A stretch of DNA of 64,000 nucleotides from Dyella terrae (GTDB lineage: Bacteria; Pseudomonadota; Gammaproteobacteria; Xanthomonadales; Rhodanobacteraceae): positions 1,612,001 through 1,676,000 of the forward strand of contig NZ_CP089414.1 in assembly GCF_022394535.1 (NCBI RefSeq). Direction: 5' to 3'. The notes below the pieces were generated by a model, which saw nothing but the letters and a program-made list of their open reading frames with translations, was not told the DNA's origin and did no database searches. The position numbers and the translations under genes were made by a program. Positions 26,433-34,478 of this stretch are shown here, one piece after another; positions within the stretch are counted from its first letter, which is position 1; every line of letters starts with the position of its first letter.

Positions 26433-27833
26433 CTAGGCACGGGCGGCTTCAATGGTGTGCTGCGTCGCCTCCAGCGCGGCGGTTTTCTCGATGAGCGATG
26501 CGGCCTGCTGCCTGCTCTGCTCCAGCAGGTGGCGCATATCCAGCCCGTGCTCGAGCATTTCCATGTTGATGGCCAGCACCGGCAGCAGTTCATCGACCAA
26601 CGCCTGCTGTGCGTCGGTGAACGGCGCGAGCGTGCCCAGCTCAACCACGCCGAGCAGGCGCTCATTCCGTACTACGGGGATAACCAGGATCTGGACGGGA
26701 GGGTTCTCCCCCAGTCCTGTCGTCACTTTTAAGAAATCAGCGGTTGGGTCAGAAAGAGTAAGCGTGCGCCGCTCCACAGCGCATTGCCCGACCAGACCTT
26801 CTCCCATGCTGAACACCGGTCGCGCCAGCGCTGCGGCATAGCTTCCTTGCAGGCGCAGTCGCCGCGTGGATGGTTCATGTGCGTAGAGCGCCGCGTGGCC
26901 GATGGGTACCAGCCGTGCCATGGACGAAAGAAACCGGTCGCCCAACACATCGGGCTCGGTGATCGATTGCAGCTCGCGCGCAATCGATGCTGCGTGCGCC
27001 GTCACCCAGCGCTGCGCTTCCGTCTGCCGGCCTTCCGCCTGCAGAGTCGCGATGGCGCGGGCCAACTCACCCACTTCGTTGGGATAATCCGTATAGGGAA
27101 CGGTGATGTCCAACCGGCCGACACTCAGCAATTTCAGTGCATTTCGCAACCCCTCCGCAGGACGCCGTACCGTGCGACTGATCAGTCGGCCAAACAGCAC
27201 GCCGGCGATCAGTCCCAACACGATCAGCCACACGGTGAGCTCGACATCGACATGGAAGCGCGCAAAGGCGTTCTGTACCTCGTCGCTAGCACCTGCCCGC
27301 TTTACCCGTGTGATGCGATCCAAGGCATCTCTGGCGACGATACCCGCTTGCTGAAAGTCGCTCGAGACAATGACGTCGGCGGCGACGTGATCTTGCGCGC
27401 TATTCGTACTGAGCAATGCCGCCACACTGTCGACCTGATGTGCGTAGTTCGCAAAGGCCCGCTCGAATTCGGCGAGGTTATGTTTGTTGGCCTCGCTGTA
27501 GATACGCGGCGAAGCTTGATCCATCTCGCTTCGTACCAGGGCTTGTGCTTCAGACGCTTCACCCAGCGCAGCTCGGCGCCCGGGCCCCGGCGCCGACAGC
27601 ACGGCCTGTCGCAGATCCTGCCCCATATCTGCCAGCGCCGCCCGTGCGGCTTCGATATGGAGCAGGCCCTGCATGTCCTGCTCGTAAAGCCGTTCGATCC
27701 GCTCCATCTGGATGCGCTGCACACTGAGGCTATAGGCGCCCAACAAGATCGCAATGAGCAATACGCCGCCGAACCCAAGTTGCAAGCGTAGTCGCAACGG
27801 TAGGCGTTCCAGTCGTTCGAACAAGCGGCTCAT
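26433..27833 (-). CDS. hybrid histidine kinase, N-terminal sensor part (TM-4HB-TM-HAMP-GAF), ended by an amber codon
   Basis: 466 residues. Membrane helix 1 (LQLGFGGVLLIAILLGAYSL), a four-helix-bundle periplasmic sensor, membrane helix 2 (VELTVWLIVLGLIAGVLFGR), HAMP, then a GAF domain (ITEPDVLGDRFLSSMARLVP, GEGLVGQCAVERRTLTL, VIPVVRNERLLGVVELGTLA) and a coiled coil (QQAASLIEKTAALEATQHTI). It ends at TAG where the kinase normally continues; in related proteins the interrupted position is usually Gln or Arg, and CAG to TAG is a single transition. It begins 17 bases after the HD-GYP gene on the same strand. Confidence 0.85.
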   Translation of the reverse strand: MSRLFERLERLPLRLRLQLGFGGVLLIAILLGAYSLSVQRIQMERIERLYEQDMQGLLHIEAARAALADMGQDLRQAVLSAPGPGRRAALGEASEAQALVRSEMDQASPRIYSEANKHNLAEFERAFANYAHQVDSVAALLSTNSAQDHVAADVIVSSDFQQAGIVARDALDRITRVKRAGASDEVQNAFARFHVDVELTVWLIVLGLIAGVLFGRLISRTVRRPAEGLRNALKLLSVGRLDITVPYTDYPNEVGELARAIATLQAEGRQTEAQRWVTAHAASIARELQSITEPDVLGDRFLSSMARLVPIGHAALYAHEPSTRRLRLQGSYAAALARPVFSMGEGLVGQCAVERRTLTLSDPTADFLKVTTGLGENPPVQILVIPVVRNERLLGVVELGTLAPFTDAQQALVDELLPVLAINMEMLEHGLDMRHLLEQSRQQAASLIEKTAALEATQHTIEAARA

Positions 27834-27850
27834 CGATTTCCGCCATACCT

Positions 27851-28990
27851 TCAGGTAGCAAGATGATGCGCGAGGCCATTGCCGTGCGCGGCATCCTCAT
27901 CGGAGAACTGGCCGGCGATCGCGCGGAAGGTATCCTGCTTCGACAGGAAGGCATCGAGCACATCCGGATCGAAGTCTATGCCTCGCTTGGCGGCCATCAT
28001 GGCGACAGCCTCCTCGTGCGTCCTGCCTTTCTTGTAGACACGCGGGCTGATCAGCGCGTCATACACGTCGGCAACGGCCATGAGCCTCGCGGACACCGGA
28101 ATGGCCTCACCTTTCTTGCCTTCGGGATAGCCGCTGCCATCCCATCGCTCCTGATGGCTGTACGCCATCTCCTTGGCGATGCACAGGAACGCCATCGGCG
28201 TACCCAACCGATCTTCAGCCCGCTGTAGCGCGTCGCGCCCCAGCGTGGTGTGCGTCTTCATCACCTCGTACTCTTCCGGCGTCAACCGTCCTGGCTTGAG
28301 CAGGATGTGATCGGGGATGCCGATCTTGCCGATGTCATGCAAAGGCGCGGACTGAAACATCAGCAGGCGCCCAGGCTCATCCAGTACGGCCGCAAAGCGT
28401 GGGTGGTCTTTCAGTGCATCGGCCAGCACTCTCACGTAGTGCTGCGTGCGCCGAATGTGGTTCCCCGTTTCGTTGTCGCGCGTCTCGGCCAGCGAGGTAA
28501 GCGCGAGGATAGTCGCCTCCTGGACAGCCGTGACTTCTCGCGTGCGGCGGGCCACCTCGCTCTCGAGGTACGCGTTCTTGTCGCGCAGGAACTCCGCCAC
28601 CGCCCGCAACCGAAGCTGCGCGGCCACGCGCGCCATCACCACGGGAGGATTCACCGGCTTGGTGATGTAGTCCACCGCACCCAGCACCAGCCCACGCGTC
28701 TCGTCTTCCGTGGCATTGAGCGAGGTGAGGAAGATCACGGGGATGTCCCGTGTCTTTCCGTTCGTTTTGAGCTGGCGGCAGACATCGAAACCGGACAAGC
28801 CCGGCATGACGACATCGAGCAGGATCAGGTCCGGTTGCTCATTGGAAGCGATGAGCAACGCCATTTCGCCGTCGGATGCTTCAAGCACGCGATAGATCGG
28901 CCTCAACAGTTCGGACAGGATCAGCCGGTTATCGGCAGCGTCGTCGACCACCAGGATGGTGGCCAATTCGTTGGCGTCTAAGTCTCCCAT
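27851..28990 (-). CDS. response regulator with HD-GYP phosphodiesterase domain
   Basis: 379 residues from ATG 28990, with GGGGGAG nine bases upstream. Receiver: ILVVDDAADNRLILSELL, LILLDVVMPGLSGFDVCR (phosphoacceptor Asp) and AVDYITKPVNPPVV. A coiled linker leads to the HD-GYP domain: NETGNHIRRTQHYVRVLADA, APLHDIGKIGIPDHILLKPG, HTTLGRDALQ and HQERWDGSGYPEGKKGEAIP. HD-GYP proteins hydrolyse cyclic di-GMP. The HD and GYP motifs are intact, while the usual HHE reads HQE. It is probably the output of the hybrid kinase encoded next, giving a phosphorelay that lowers c-di-GMP; with that kinase split the circuit may be uncoupled. Confidence 0.93.
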   Translation of the reverse strand: MGDLDANELATILVVDDAADNRLILSELLRPIYRVLEASDGEMALLIASNEQPDLILLDVVMPGLSGFDVCRQLKTNGKTRDIPVIFLTSLNATEDETRGLVLGAVDYITKPVNPPVVMARVAAQLRLRAVAEFLRDKNAYLESEVARRTREVTAVQEATILALTSLAETRDNETGNHIRRTQHYVRVLADALKDHPRFAAVLDEPGRLLMFQSAPLHDIGKIGIPDHILLKPGRLTPEEYEVMKTHTTLGRDALQRAEDRLGTPMAFLCIAKEMAYSHQERWDGSGYPEGKKGEAIPVSARLMAVADVYDALISPRVYKKGRTHEEAVAMMAAKRGIDFDPDVLDAFLSKQDTFRAIAGQFSDEDAAHGNGLAHHLAT

Positions 28991-29307
28991 TCCTGCCATC
29001 TCCCCCACGCAGCTCAGGTATGGCGCCAAGCGATGGTGTTGCCCGGCAAAGCGAAATAAACCCCCAACGGACGTGAAGATGGCGCGTAGGCAAACCGGCT
29101 GCACCGTGACAGAGACGAAACGTACTTAGACCGAATTACCTAAACACCCGACCGTAGATGTTCGCTATCCGCAGGGGCACGCAAAACGCTGAAATACGGC
29201 GGAGCACGAAGCTCCCATGCATACGTTGCAAGCGACGCATTCTTCGCCACGCAGGCTGCCATGAATCCCTCTACGGCCAAGCGATTGCCACCTATCCGGA
29301 GCAGCTC

Positions 29308-29841
29308 ATGAGCGGGATAGCAGTAAAGATCAAACACGAGTTCATGAAGTTGCTCCCGCCGACGATCTTCTTTTTCGTCACCATCAATATCGTCGTATTG
29401 ATTCGTGCGCTTCTCACCAAGGGCACCGGGCTCTCGCTGCCAACCTTCGCCACCATCGTGATTTCCGCGCTGATCCTCGGCAAGGCCGTGCTGATCGCCA
29501 ACATGCTGCCTTTCATCAATCGTTTTCCGGAAAAGCCGCTGATCTGGAACGCAGCATGGAAGACGTTGATGTACATGGCGGTCGCGACATTCATCCACTA
29601 TCTGGAACGCCTGCACGAGTTCTGGAAGGAAACGCACGCCATCGGCGCCGCCAACCACCAACTGATGACGCAAATGAACTGGGCTCACTTCTGGGCCATC
29701 CAGCTCATGTTGCTGATACTCATCTTCAACTATTGCGTATTCGCCGAACTTGCCCGCGTGATCGGTGAGCAAAAGCTCAGGCAGATGTTCCTGGGCCCGA
29801 TGCCGCTTGCGCCGGGCCCTGCGAACGGGCCGGCGACCTAG
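29308..29841 (+). CDS. integral membrane protein (177 aa), function unknown
   Basis: ATG 29308 follows CGGAGCAGCTC; the frame is open upstream, but that part reads unlike protein. Four hydrophobic helices: LLPPTIFFFVTINIVVLIRA, FATIVISALILGKAVLIANM, a helix near AAWKTLMYMAVATFIHYLER, and FWAIQLMLLILIFNYCVFAE. Charged loops carry FINRFPEKPLIWN and HEFWKETHAIGAANHQLMTQ. No family recognised with confidence. It stands between the signalling genes and dodecin. Confidence 0.7.
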   Translation: MSGIAVKIKHEFMKLLPPTIFFFVTINIVVLIRALLTKGTGLSLPTFATIVISALILGKAVLIANMLPFINRFPEKPLIWNAAWKTLMYMAVATFIHYLERLHEFWKETHAIGAANHQLMTQMNWAHFWAIQLMLLILIFNYCVFAELARVIGEQKLRQMFLGPMPLAPGPANGPAT

Positions 29842-29973
29842 GCGCTGCCGCCACACCGGCTCGGCGGACGCCGATAAGGCCGCCCAGAGCAGCCTTCACA
29901 CCTTCTTGGCGAGTGGGGGTATGGAGTGGTTGGAGGCCTGCGATCCGGCACGGCCCCAGTGGAGACCACACGC

Positions 29974-30180
29974 ATGTCCGAGCACGTCTACAAGTCCATC
30001 GAACTCACCGGGTCCTCCAAGACCAGCAGCGACGATGCCATCCGTACAGCCATCGAGCATGCGTCCAAGACAGTACGCAACATCCGCTGGTTCCACGTCA
30101 TCGACACCCGTGGCCACGTCGATGACGGCAAGGTGGCGTACTGGCAAGTGACGTTGAAGGTGGGCTTCACGTTGGAGTAA
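29974..30180 (+). CDS. dodecin (flavin-binding)
   Basis: 68 residues: MSEHVYKSIELTGSSKTSSD, then AIRTAIEHASKTVRNIRWFH, VIDTRGHVDDGKVAYWQVTL and KVGFTLE. The length and the S-D-D-A-I, R-x-x-W-F and G-K-V-x-Y-W-Q-V motifs are those of bacterial dodecins. They assemble into hollow dodecamers that bind riboflavin or FMN, the conserved Trp (IRWF) stacking on the isoalloxazine ring. TGGAG lies about ten bases before ATG. Confidence 0.95.
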   Translation: MSEHVYKSIELTGSSKTSSDDAIRTAIEHASKTVRNIRWFHVIDTRGHVDDGKVAYWQVTLKVGFTLE

Positions 30181-30207
30181 CCGGGCCGGCACCCGGAGCG
30201 ATCGGCG

Positions 30208-31404
30208 TCAGCCTGGCGACGAAAGCAACCACGCCGCACAACGCGCGACGTCGCTCGATCCATGCCAGCCGTGGAACGCGATGCGCAGGTAGCCTTCGCG
30301 CGTGCTCGCGCTGATGCCCTGCGCTTGGGCAGCATTGAGCAAACGCGCCGATGTCTCGGGCGGCACCGCGAACGACAGTATCGAACCCATCTTGCCTGCC
30401 GCGAGCAGGTCTCCCAATCGCCCCGCCTCCACCGCCCACGCCGCGTCTGCCGCCAGCATGGCGAGCAAGCTCCGCTGCAATTGGGCGACATGCGCCTGGA
30501 TGCTCGCCGCCCCACCGCTCTGCACCAGCAAGCGGATGGATGACGCCAGCGCCGCGCACGACAGGATGGACGGACTGCCCGCCTCCAGGCGTCGCCCGTC
30601 CGTCGCCCAGGGTTCATCACTCTGCGTTTGCGTGCCGCTCTGCGAGAAATCGTCGGGTGCGGACAGCCAGGTACCCAAGGGGATCAGCTGCTGGCGGAAC
30701 GTGCGATCCGTCCACAGCAAGCCCTGTCCCTGCAGACCCAGCAAGCCCTTGTGCCCGCCGGTAGAAAACGCGCTGACGCCATCGAACGACGAAGCCACGG
30801 TGCCCGCGCCCTGGATGCCGTCGACGACCAGATGGACGCCGCGCTCACGGCACCCCCGGCCCAACTTATTCAGATCAAGCCGAACACCGTCCTGGTAGCG
30901 CACCCACGACACCGCGATGACCCGCGTGCGCGGCGTAATGGCGTCCAACAGCCGCTGTTCGGGCTCGATGCCCGCGTCGGGAGCACGTGCGGACTGCCCT
31001 TCCCACAAGGCAACCTCTGTGCAGGTCACACCGCGGCGTGCAAGCGACAGCCAGGGTAGCCGGTTGCTGGGGAACTCCCCGGCGGGAATCACCACCTCGT
31101 CACCCTGCTGCCAGGGATACCCCAGCGCCACCACTTCCAGCCCGGTCGAGGTGCAGGTCACCAGACTCATATCGTGCGCATCGACACCAAGCAGTGTCGC
31201 GCTGATATCACGCAGGGATCGCTGCACGTCGAGGAAATCCTCGTTCCAGCGCAGATCCCAGGGGCGAAGTTCGGTATCCAGCAGAGCACGCACCGTGTCC
31301 GCAGAGGCCAGGGGCAGCGGACCGTCCTTGCAGTGCGATAGCCAGAGCAGCTCTGGCGGCATGTCGAACAATTCGGGCGCTATCAACGGGGAAACAGCGT
31401 GCAT
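30208..31404 (-). CDS. PLP-dependent class V aminotransferase-like enzyme
   Basis: 398 residues from ATG 31404 with AAGGA upstream. Fold-type I features: VTCTSTGLEVVALGYPWQQ, GDEVVIPAGEFPSNRLPWLS, VIAVSWVRYQDGVRLDLNKL, HLVVDGIQGAGTVASSF (Asp contacting the pyridine nitrogen) and the Schiff-base lysine in FSTGGHKGLLGLQGQGLLW. It belongs with isopenicillin-N-epimerase/selenocysteine-lyase-like members; the substrate is unknown. It is divergent from the small sigma-54-controlled gene at 31726. Confidence 0.85.
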   Translation of the reverse strand: MHAVSPLIAPELFDMPPELLWLSHCKDGPLPLASADTVRALLDTELRPWDLRWNEDFLDVQRSLRDISATLLGVDAHDMSLVTCTSTGLEVVALGYPWQQGDEVVIPAGEFPSNRLPWLSLARRGVTCTEVALWEGQSARAPDAGIEPEQRLLDAITPRTRVIAVSWVRYQDGVRLDLNKLGRGCRERGVHLVVDGIQGAGTVASSFDGVSAFSTGGHKGLLGLQGQGLLWTDRTFRQQLIPLGTWLSAPDDFSQSGTQTQSDEPWATDGRRLEAGSPSILSCAALASSIRLLVQSGGAASIQAHVAQLQRSLLAMLAADAAWAVEAGRLGDLLAAGKMGSILSFAVPPETSARLLNAAQAQGISASTREGYLRIAFHGWHGSSDVARCAAWLLSSPG

Positions 31405-31545
31405 CACCAATGTGTTCCTTGAGCCAGCATGGACAACCCGGTCACGCCTGGCACCTCGGCGGTGCGCATGAACCGAAGGTTCGGCACCGTATCACACCGG
31501 ATCCGATGGCTGCCCTGGGTGCACCGGGTCTTCCTTCACGCGATG

Positions 31546-31597
31546 TCCGCGCTTGTCCGCAGTCCGCGCCACCTGTCCGGACAACGTCCGCGGACAG
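31546..31597. promoter_or_regulatory. cluster of TGTCCG palindromes (possible enhancer site)
   Basis: Two adjacent perfect 10-base palindromes, TGTCCGGACA (31574-31583) and GTCCGCGGAC (31586-31595), lie within CTGTCCG...CGGACAG, and further TGTCCGC half-sites stand just upstream. The cluster ends about 70 bases before the -24 element of a sigma-54 promoter, the usual place for binding of an AAA+ enhancer-binding protein. Confidence 0.55.
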
Positions 31598-31664
31598 TTC
31601 CTGGGCGTTTGAAGGAATGGTGAAAATGGCTTGGTGACGCGGTTTTCCAGCGATATCGCGCGTT

Positions 31665-31678
31665 GGCACGAGGCTTGC
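31665..31678 (+). promoter_or_regulatory. sigma-54 promoter
   Basis: TGGCACGAGGCTTGC (31664-31678) matches the -24/-12 consensus TGGCACG-N4-TTGC at all fixed positions, with GG at 31665-31666 and GC at 31677-31678. Transcription would start near 31690, leaving a leader of about 36 bases before the small gene at 31726. Confidence 0.8.
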
Positions 31679-31725
31679 CATGTATATCCATGAAAGCCAC
31701 TCAACCCCGTTTAAGGAGAACCATC

Positions 31726-31878
31726 ATGAAATTCGAGAACCTGATGCTGCACAGCCTGTTCGCCGCCTGCCTGCTGGTCTGCGTGCTGACCTTGGGCGCC
31801 ATGATCAGCGCACCGAGCTATGCACCTGCTTCCATCGCGAGCGCTAACCACGTTACCGCGACGCAGCCGGCCGGCTGA
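31726..31878 (+). CDS. 50-aa single-helix protein under sigma-54 control
   Basis: ATG 31726 follows TTTAAGGAGAACCATC, an optimal ribosome binding site. The product, MKFENLMLHSLFAACLLVCV and 30 more residues, has one hydrophobic segment (LFAACLLVCVLTLGAMI) and a small polar, Ala/Ser/Thr-rich tail. The segment could be an uncleaved membrane anchor; a cleavage-like site near SYAPAS is also possible. It is the only gene placed to be driven by the sigma-54 promoter. Function unknown. An earlier in-frame start would overlap the promoter. Confidence 0.75.
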   Translation: MKFENLMLHSLFAACLLVCVLTLGAMISAPSYAPASIASANHVTATQPAG

Positions 31879-31950
31879 GAAAGCCACCGTGCGTTCCGCA
31901 CTGCACACCGTGCCCCGACTGAGCAACCGCTTCAACGCGACCACTAAGAA

Positions 31951-31978
31951 AAAACAGCCCGGGGGATATCCCGGGGCT
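31951..31978 (-). terminator. Rho-independent terminator of the 77-aa gene
   Basis: On the minus strand AGCCCCGGG pairs with CCCGGGCT (one bulge) and is followed by a run of T (GTTTTTTCTTAG). It lies about 75 bases past the stop of the minus-strand gene at 32054. Confidence 0.75.
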
Positions 31979-32053
31979 CGATGAGCGCAAGGGCGTGCGC
32001 TTGAAGACGCAGTTCCGCGAAAGCCATGCAGCCCGATCCTCAGGAAAGGGCCG

Positions 32054-32287
32054 TCAGAACAGTCGACTCAATTCGGTCATTCCGTGGCGTTCCATCGTGG
32101 CGTACAACTGCTCCCACCACCATCGCCGGTCTCCCTCATCGATCGCTGACGTGGGCATATGTACCAGTTGCTCGAAAGCCGCCCAACGATCCTCTTCGGG
32201 CGCATCGATAGCAGCCAGCCGGACCAGTTCCGCATCCAGCTCCGCAAACTTCGCTGTCAATTGCTCTCTGGAGTAACGCACAGGCAT
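32054..32287 (-). CDS. hypothetical protein (77 aa)
   Basis: MPVRYSREQLTAKFAELDAE, then LVRLAAIDAPEEDRWAAFEQ, with WWWEQLYATMERHG near the end. It is acidic, predicted mostly helical, with no signal peptide. A Rho-independent terminator follows, which supports a real transcript. No clear Shine-Dalgarno precedes the ATG, and a GTG two codons downstream is an alternative. Family not recognised. Confidence 0.6.
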   Translation of the reverse strand: MPVRYSREQLTAKFAELDAELVRLAAIDAPEEDRWAAFEQLVHMPTSAIDEGDRRWWWEQLYATMERHGMTELSRLF

Positions 32288-32602
32288 CGCGCCGCTACCG
32301 GGTCATGGCACTGTTGCACCGCTTACTTTCTACGGCATTTCGCTACGGCGCTATGCAGAAATCCGGCAGCAAAGACCTGCGCGCATGGCGCGCCATGGCC
32401 TATCGCGCTGACTTTCATTCATCACGCACGGGCAAACGCAGCAGACGCGGCCCTTCTTTCACAACCCTGAAGGATTCCCTTCGCCTGCCTGACAGAAACG
32501 CCCCTATTGATCGCTCATACAACGAGTGCTGCGGGGCCAGCCCATCAGCCAGCGGCCAGAAAGCCCGCGCAAGCAGCAGCGCCGTAGCCGGTATCTCTGC
32601 GA
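32288..32602. other. intergenic stretch without a supported gene
   Basis: Lies between the 77-aa gene and the end of poxB. Short open frames on both strands have no ribosome binding site or recognisable product. It probably contains the promoter of the 77-aa gene. Confidence 0.45.
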
Positions 32603-34333
32603 TCAACGGAACAGATTGCTCTTCGCCAGCTCGATCAGCTCGTCGCCACGCCCATTGATGACGGTACGCAGTGCCCACAGGCCGAAGCCCTTGGCTTGTT
32701 CCAGCTTGATGCTGGGTGGCATGGCCAGTTCCTGTGTATTGGTGACCACATCCAGCAATGCGGGACCATCGTGCGCAAGGATGTCTTTCACCGCTGCGGG
32801 CAGATCGCCGGGATCTTCCACGCGTATGGCGTGCACGCCGGCCGCCCGCGCTACGGCGGCGAAATCAGGATTCACCAGCGACGTCCCCGTTTCCAGGTAG
32901 CCACCCGCCTTCATCTCCAACGCCACGAAGCCGAGCGTGTGGTTATTGAACACCACCACTTTCACCGGCAGCTTGTGCTGCACCAGCGTGAGGAAATCGC
33001 CCATCAACATGGTGAAACCGCCATCGCCGGAAAGGCTGATCACCTGCCGTGCGGGAAACGCGGCCTGCGCACCGATGGCCTGAGGCATAGCGTTCGCCAT
33101 CGAGCCATGCACCAACGAGCCGATCAAGCGTCGACGCCCATTCATGCTGAGATAACGCGCAGCCCAGATCGACGGCGTGCCCACATCAAAGGTGAAGATC
33201 GCATCGTCCGCCGCCGCTTCGCTGACCAGCTTGGCCAAGTATTGCGGGTGGATGGGCTTGCGCCCTGGCTTGCCTGTCGCCAGTTCATCCAGGCCTTCCC
33301 GCGCCTTGCGATAGTGCGCCAGGCAGGCATCCAAGTAGGCCCGATCCGTCCGCGCCTTCAGCTTCGGCAGGAGCGCACCAATGGTGGCGGATACATCGCC
33401 CACCATGCCGAGATCCAACCGAGTGCGTCGCCCGAGATTCTCCGGTCGCACATCGACCTGCGCGATCTTCGCGTCCGTCGGATAGAACTGGCGATACGGG
33501 AAATCGGTGCCCAGCATCAACAACGTGTCGCAGTTCAACATGGCGTGATAGCCGGAGCTGAAGCCGATCAACCCGGTCATGCCGACGTCGTACGGGTTGT
33601 CGTATTCCACGTATTCTTTGCCACCAAACGCATGCACGATGGGTGCTTTCAGTGCCTCGGCCAACTTCAGCAAGGGATCATGTGCACCCGCGCAACCGCG
33701 TCCACACAGCAAGGTGACTTTGCCGCTGCCATTGAGCAATTGCGCCAGTGCATCGACGTCCGCCGCTGCTGGCTGCACGACGGGAGGCCGGAGCGCCATA
33801 GACGCGCCCGCCGACGGCTTGGCGTTCAACTCGCGTAATGCGACGTCACCAGGAATGATCACCACCGCTACACCACGCAAGCCGACCGCCGCGCGAATGG
33901 CGCTTTCCAGCACGCCAGGCAATTGTTCTGGACTCGATACCATCTCGCAGTAGTGGCTGCATTCGCGAAACAGGGATTCCGGATGGGTTTCCTGGAAGTA
34001 GCCCCGACCAATTTCCGCACTGGGGATGTGTGCCGCAATAGCGAGTACCGGTACACGCGAGCGATGGCAATCGAACAGGCCGTTGATCAGGTGCAGGTTG
34101 CCAGGGCCGCAGCTACCGGCGCAAACGGCGAGCTCACCGGTGAGGTGCGCCTCCGCGCCTGCCGCGAATGCCGCGGACTCCTCGTGCCTCACGTGGATCC
34201 AGTCGATATCGCCGCGCCGCCGCAGCGAATCGGTAATGCCGTTGAGGCTGTCGCCCACGACACCGTAAATGCGCTGGACACCGGCCACATGCAGCGTTTC
34301 CGTTACGACATCAGCCACTTTGGTATTCGCCAT
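32603..34333 (-). CDS. poxB: pyruvate dehydrogenase (quinone) / pyruvate oxidase
   Basis: 576 residues. It decarboxylates pyruvate to acetate and CO2 and passes electrons to ubiquinone at the inner face of the membrane. A thiamine-diphosphate enzyme: N-terminal [10 protein letters not shown] and [20 protein letters not shown] (catalytic Glu), [20 protein letters not shown], a central FAD domain, and the ThDP-binding motif [20 protein letters not shown] ending in VVFNN. The C-terminus [20 protein letters not shown] is the lipid-binding tail that anchors and activates PoxB in E. coli. AAGGA lies about ten bases before ATG. Isolated gene. Confidence 0.95.
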   Translation of the reverse strand: MANTKVADVVTETLHVAGVQRIYGVVGDSLNGITDSLRRRGDIDWIHVRHEESAAFAAGAEAHLTGELAVCAGSCGPGNLHLINGLFDCHRSRVPVLAIAAHIPSAEIGRGYFQETHPESLFRECSHYCEMVSSPEQLPGVLESAIRAAVGLRGVAVVIIPGDVALRELNAKPSAGASMALRPPVVQPAAADVDALAQLLNGSGKVTLLCGRGCAGAHDPLLKLAEALKAPIVHAFGGKEYVEYDNPYDVGMTGLIGFSSGYHAMLNCDTLLMLGTDFPYRQFYPTDAKIAQVDVRPENLGRRTRLDLGMVGDVSATIGALLPKLKARTDRAYLDACLAHYRKAREGLDELATGKPGRKPIHPQYLAKLVSEAAADDAIFTFDVGTPSIWAARYLSMNGRRRLIGSLVHGSMANAMPQAIGAQAAFPARQVISLSGDGGFTMLMGDFLTLVQHKLPVKVVVFNNHTLGFVALEMKAGGYLETGTSLVNPDFAAVARAAGVHAIRVEDPGDLPAAVKDILAHDGPALLDVVTNTQELAMPPSIKLEQAKGFGLWALRTVINGRGDELIELAKSNLFR

Positions 34334-34438
34334 AACCTGAATCCTTGAGAGGAAGAAAACGAGCCGCTACCCACCGCGCTTGTTTCGAGTATGGCGATGA
34401 GATCGTGACAGACACGTCAGCCTAGCCCGCTCCTCTGC

Positions 34439-34470
34439 CACCGGCGCTACCCGTTCGGGTAACGCCGGTG
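34439..34470 (-). terminator. strong hairpin after the isoamylase gene
   Basis: CACCGGCG-TACCC pairs with GGGTA-CGCCGGTG, 13 pairs with one mismatch around a GTTC loop, 8 bases past the isoamylase stop. No T run follows, so it may act as a terminator or as a 3'-end stabiliser. Confidence 0.55.
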
Positions 34471-34478
34471 CCTCGCGG

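Noticed and set aside
25422..26732. 436-codon plus-strand frame across the split kinase
   Set aside because: It crosses the amber site on the opposite strand, but has no recognisable domain or ribosome binding site; the kinase domains are unambiguous.
29158..29307. 50-codon N-terminal extension of the membrane protein at 29308
   Set aside because: Arg/Cys-rich and unlike a leader; a good ribosome binding site is present only before 29308.
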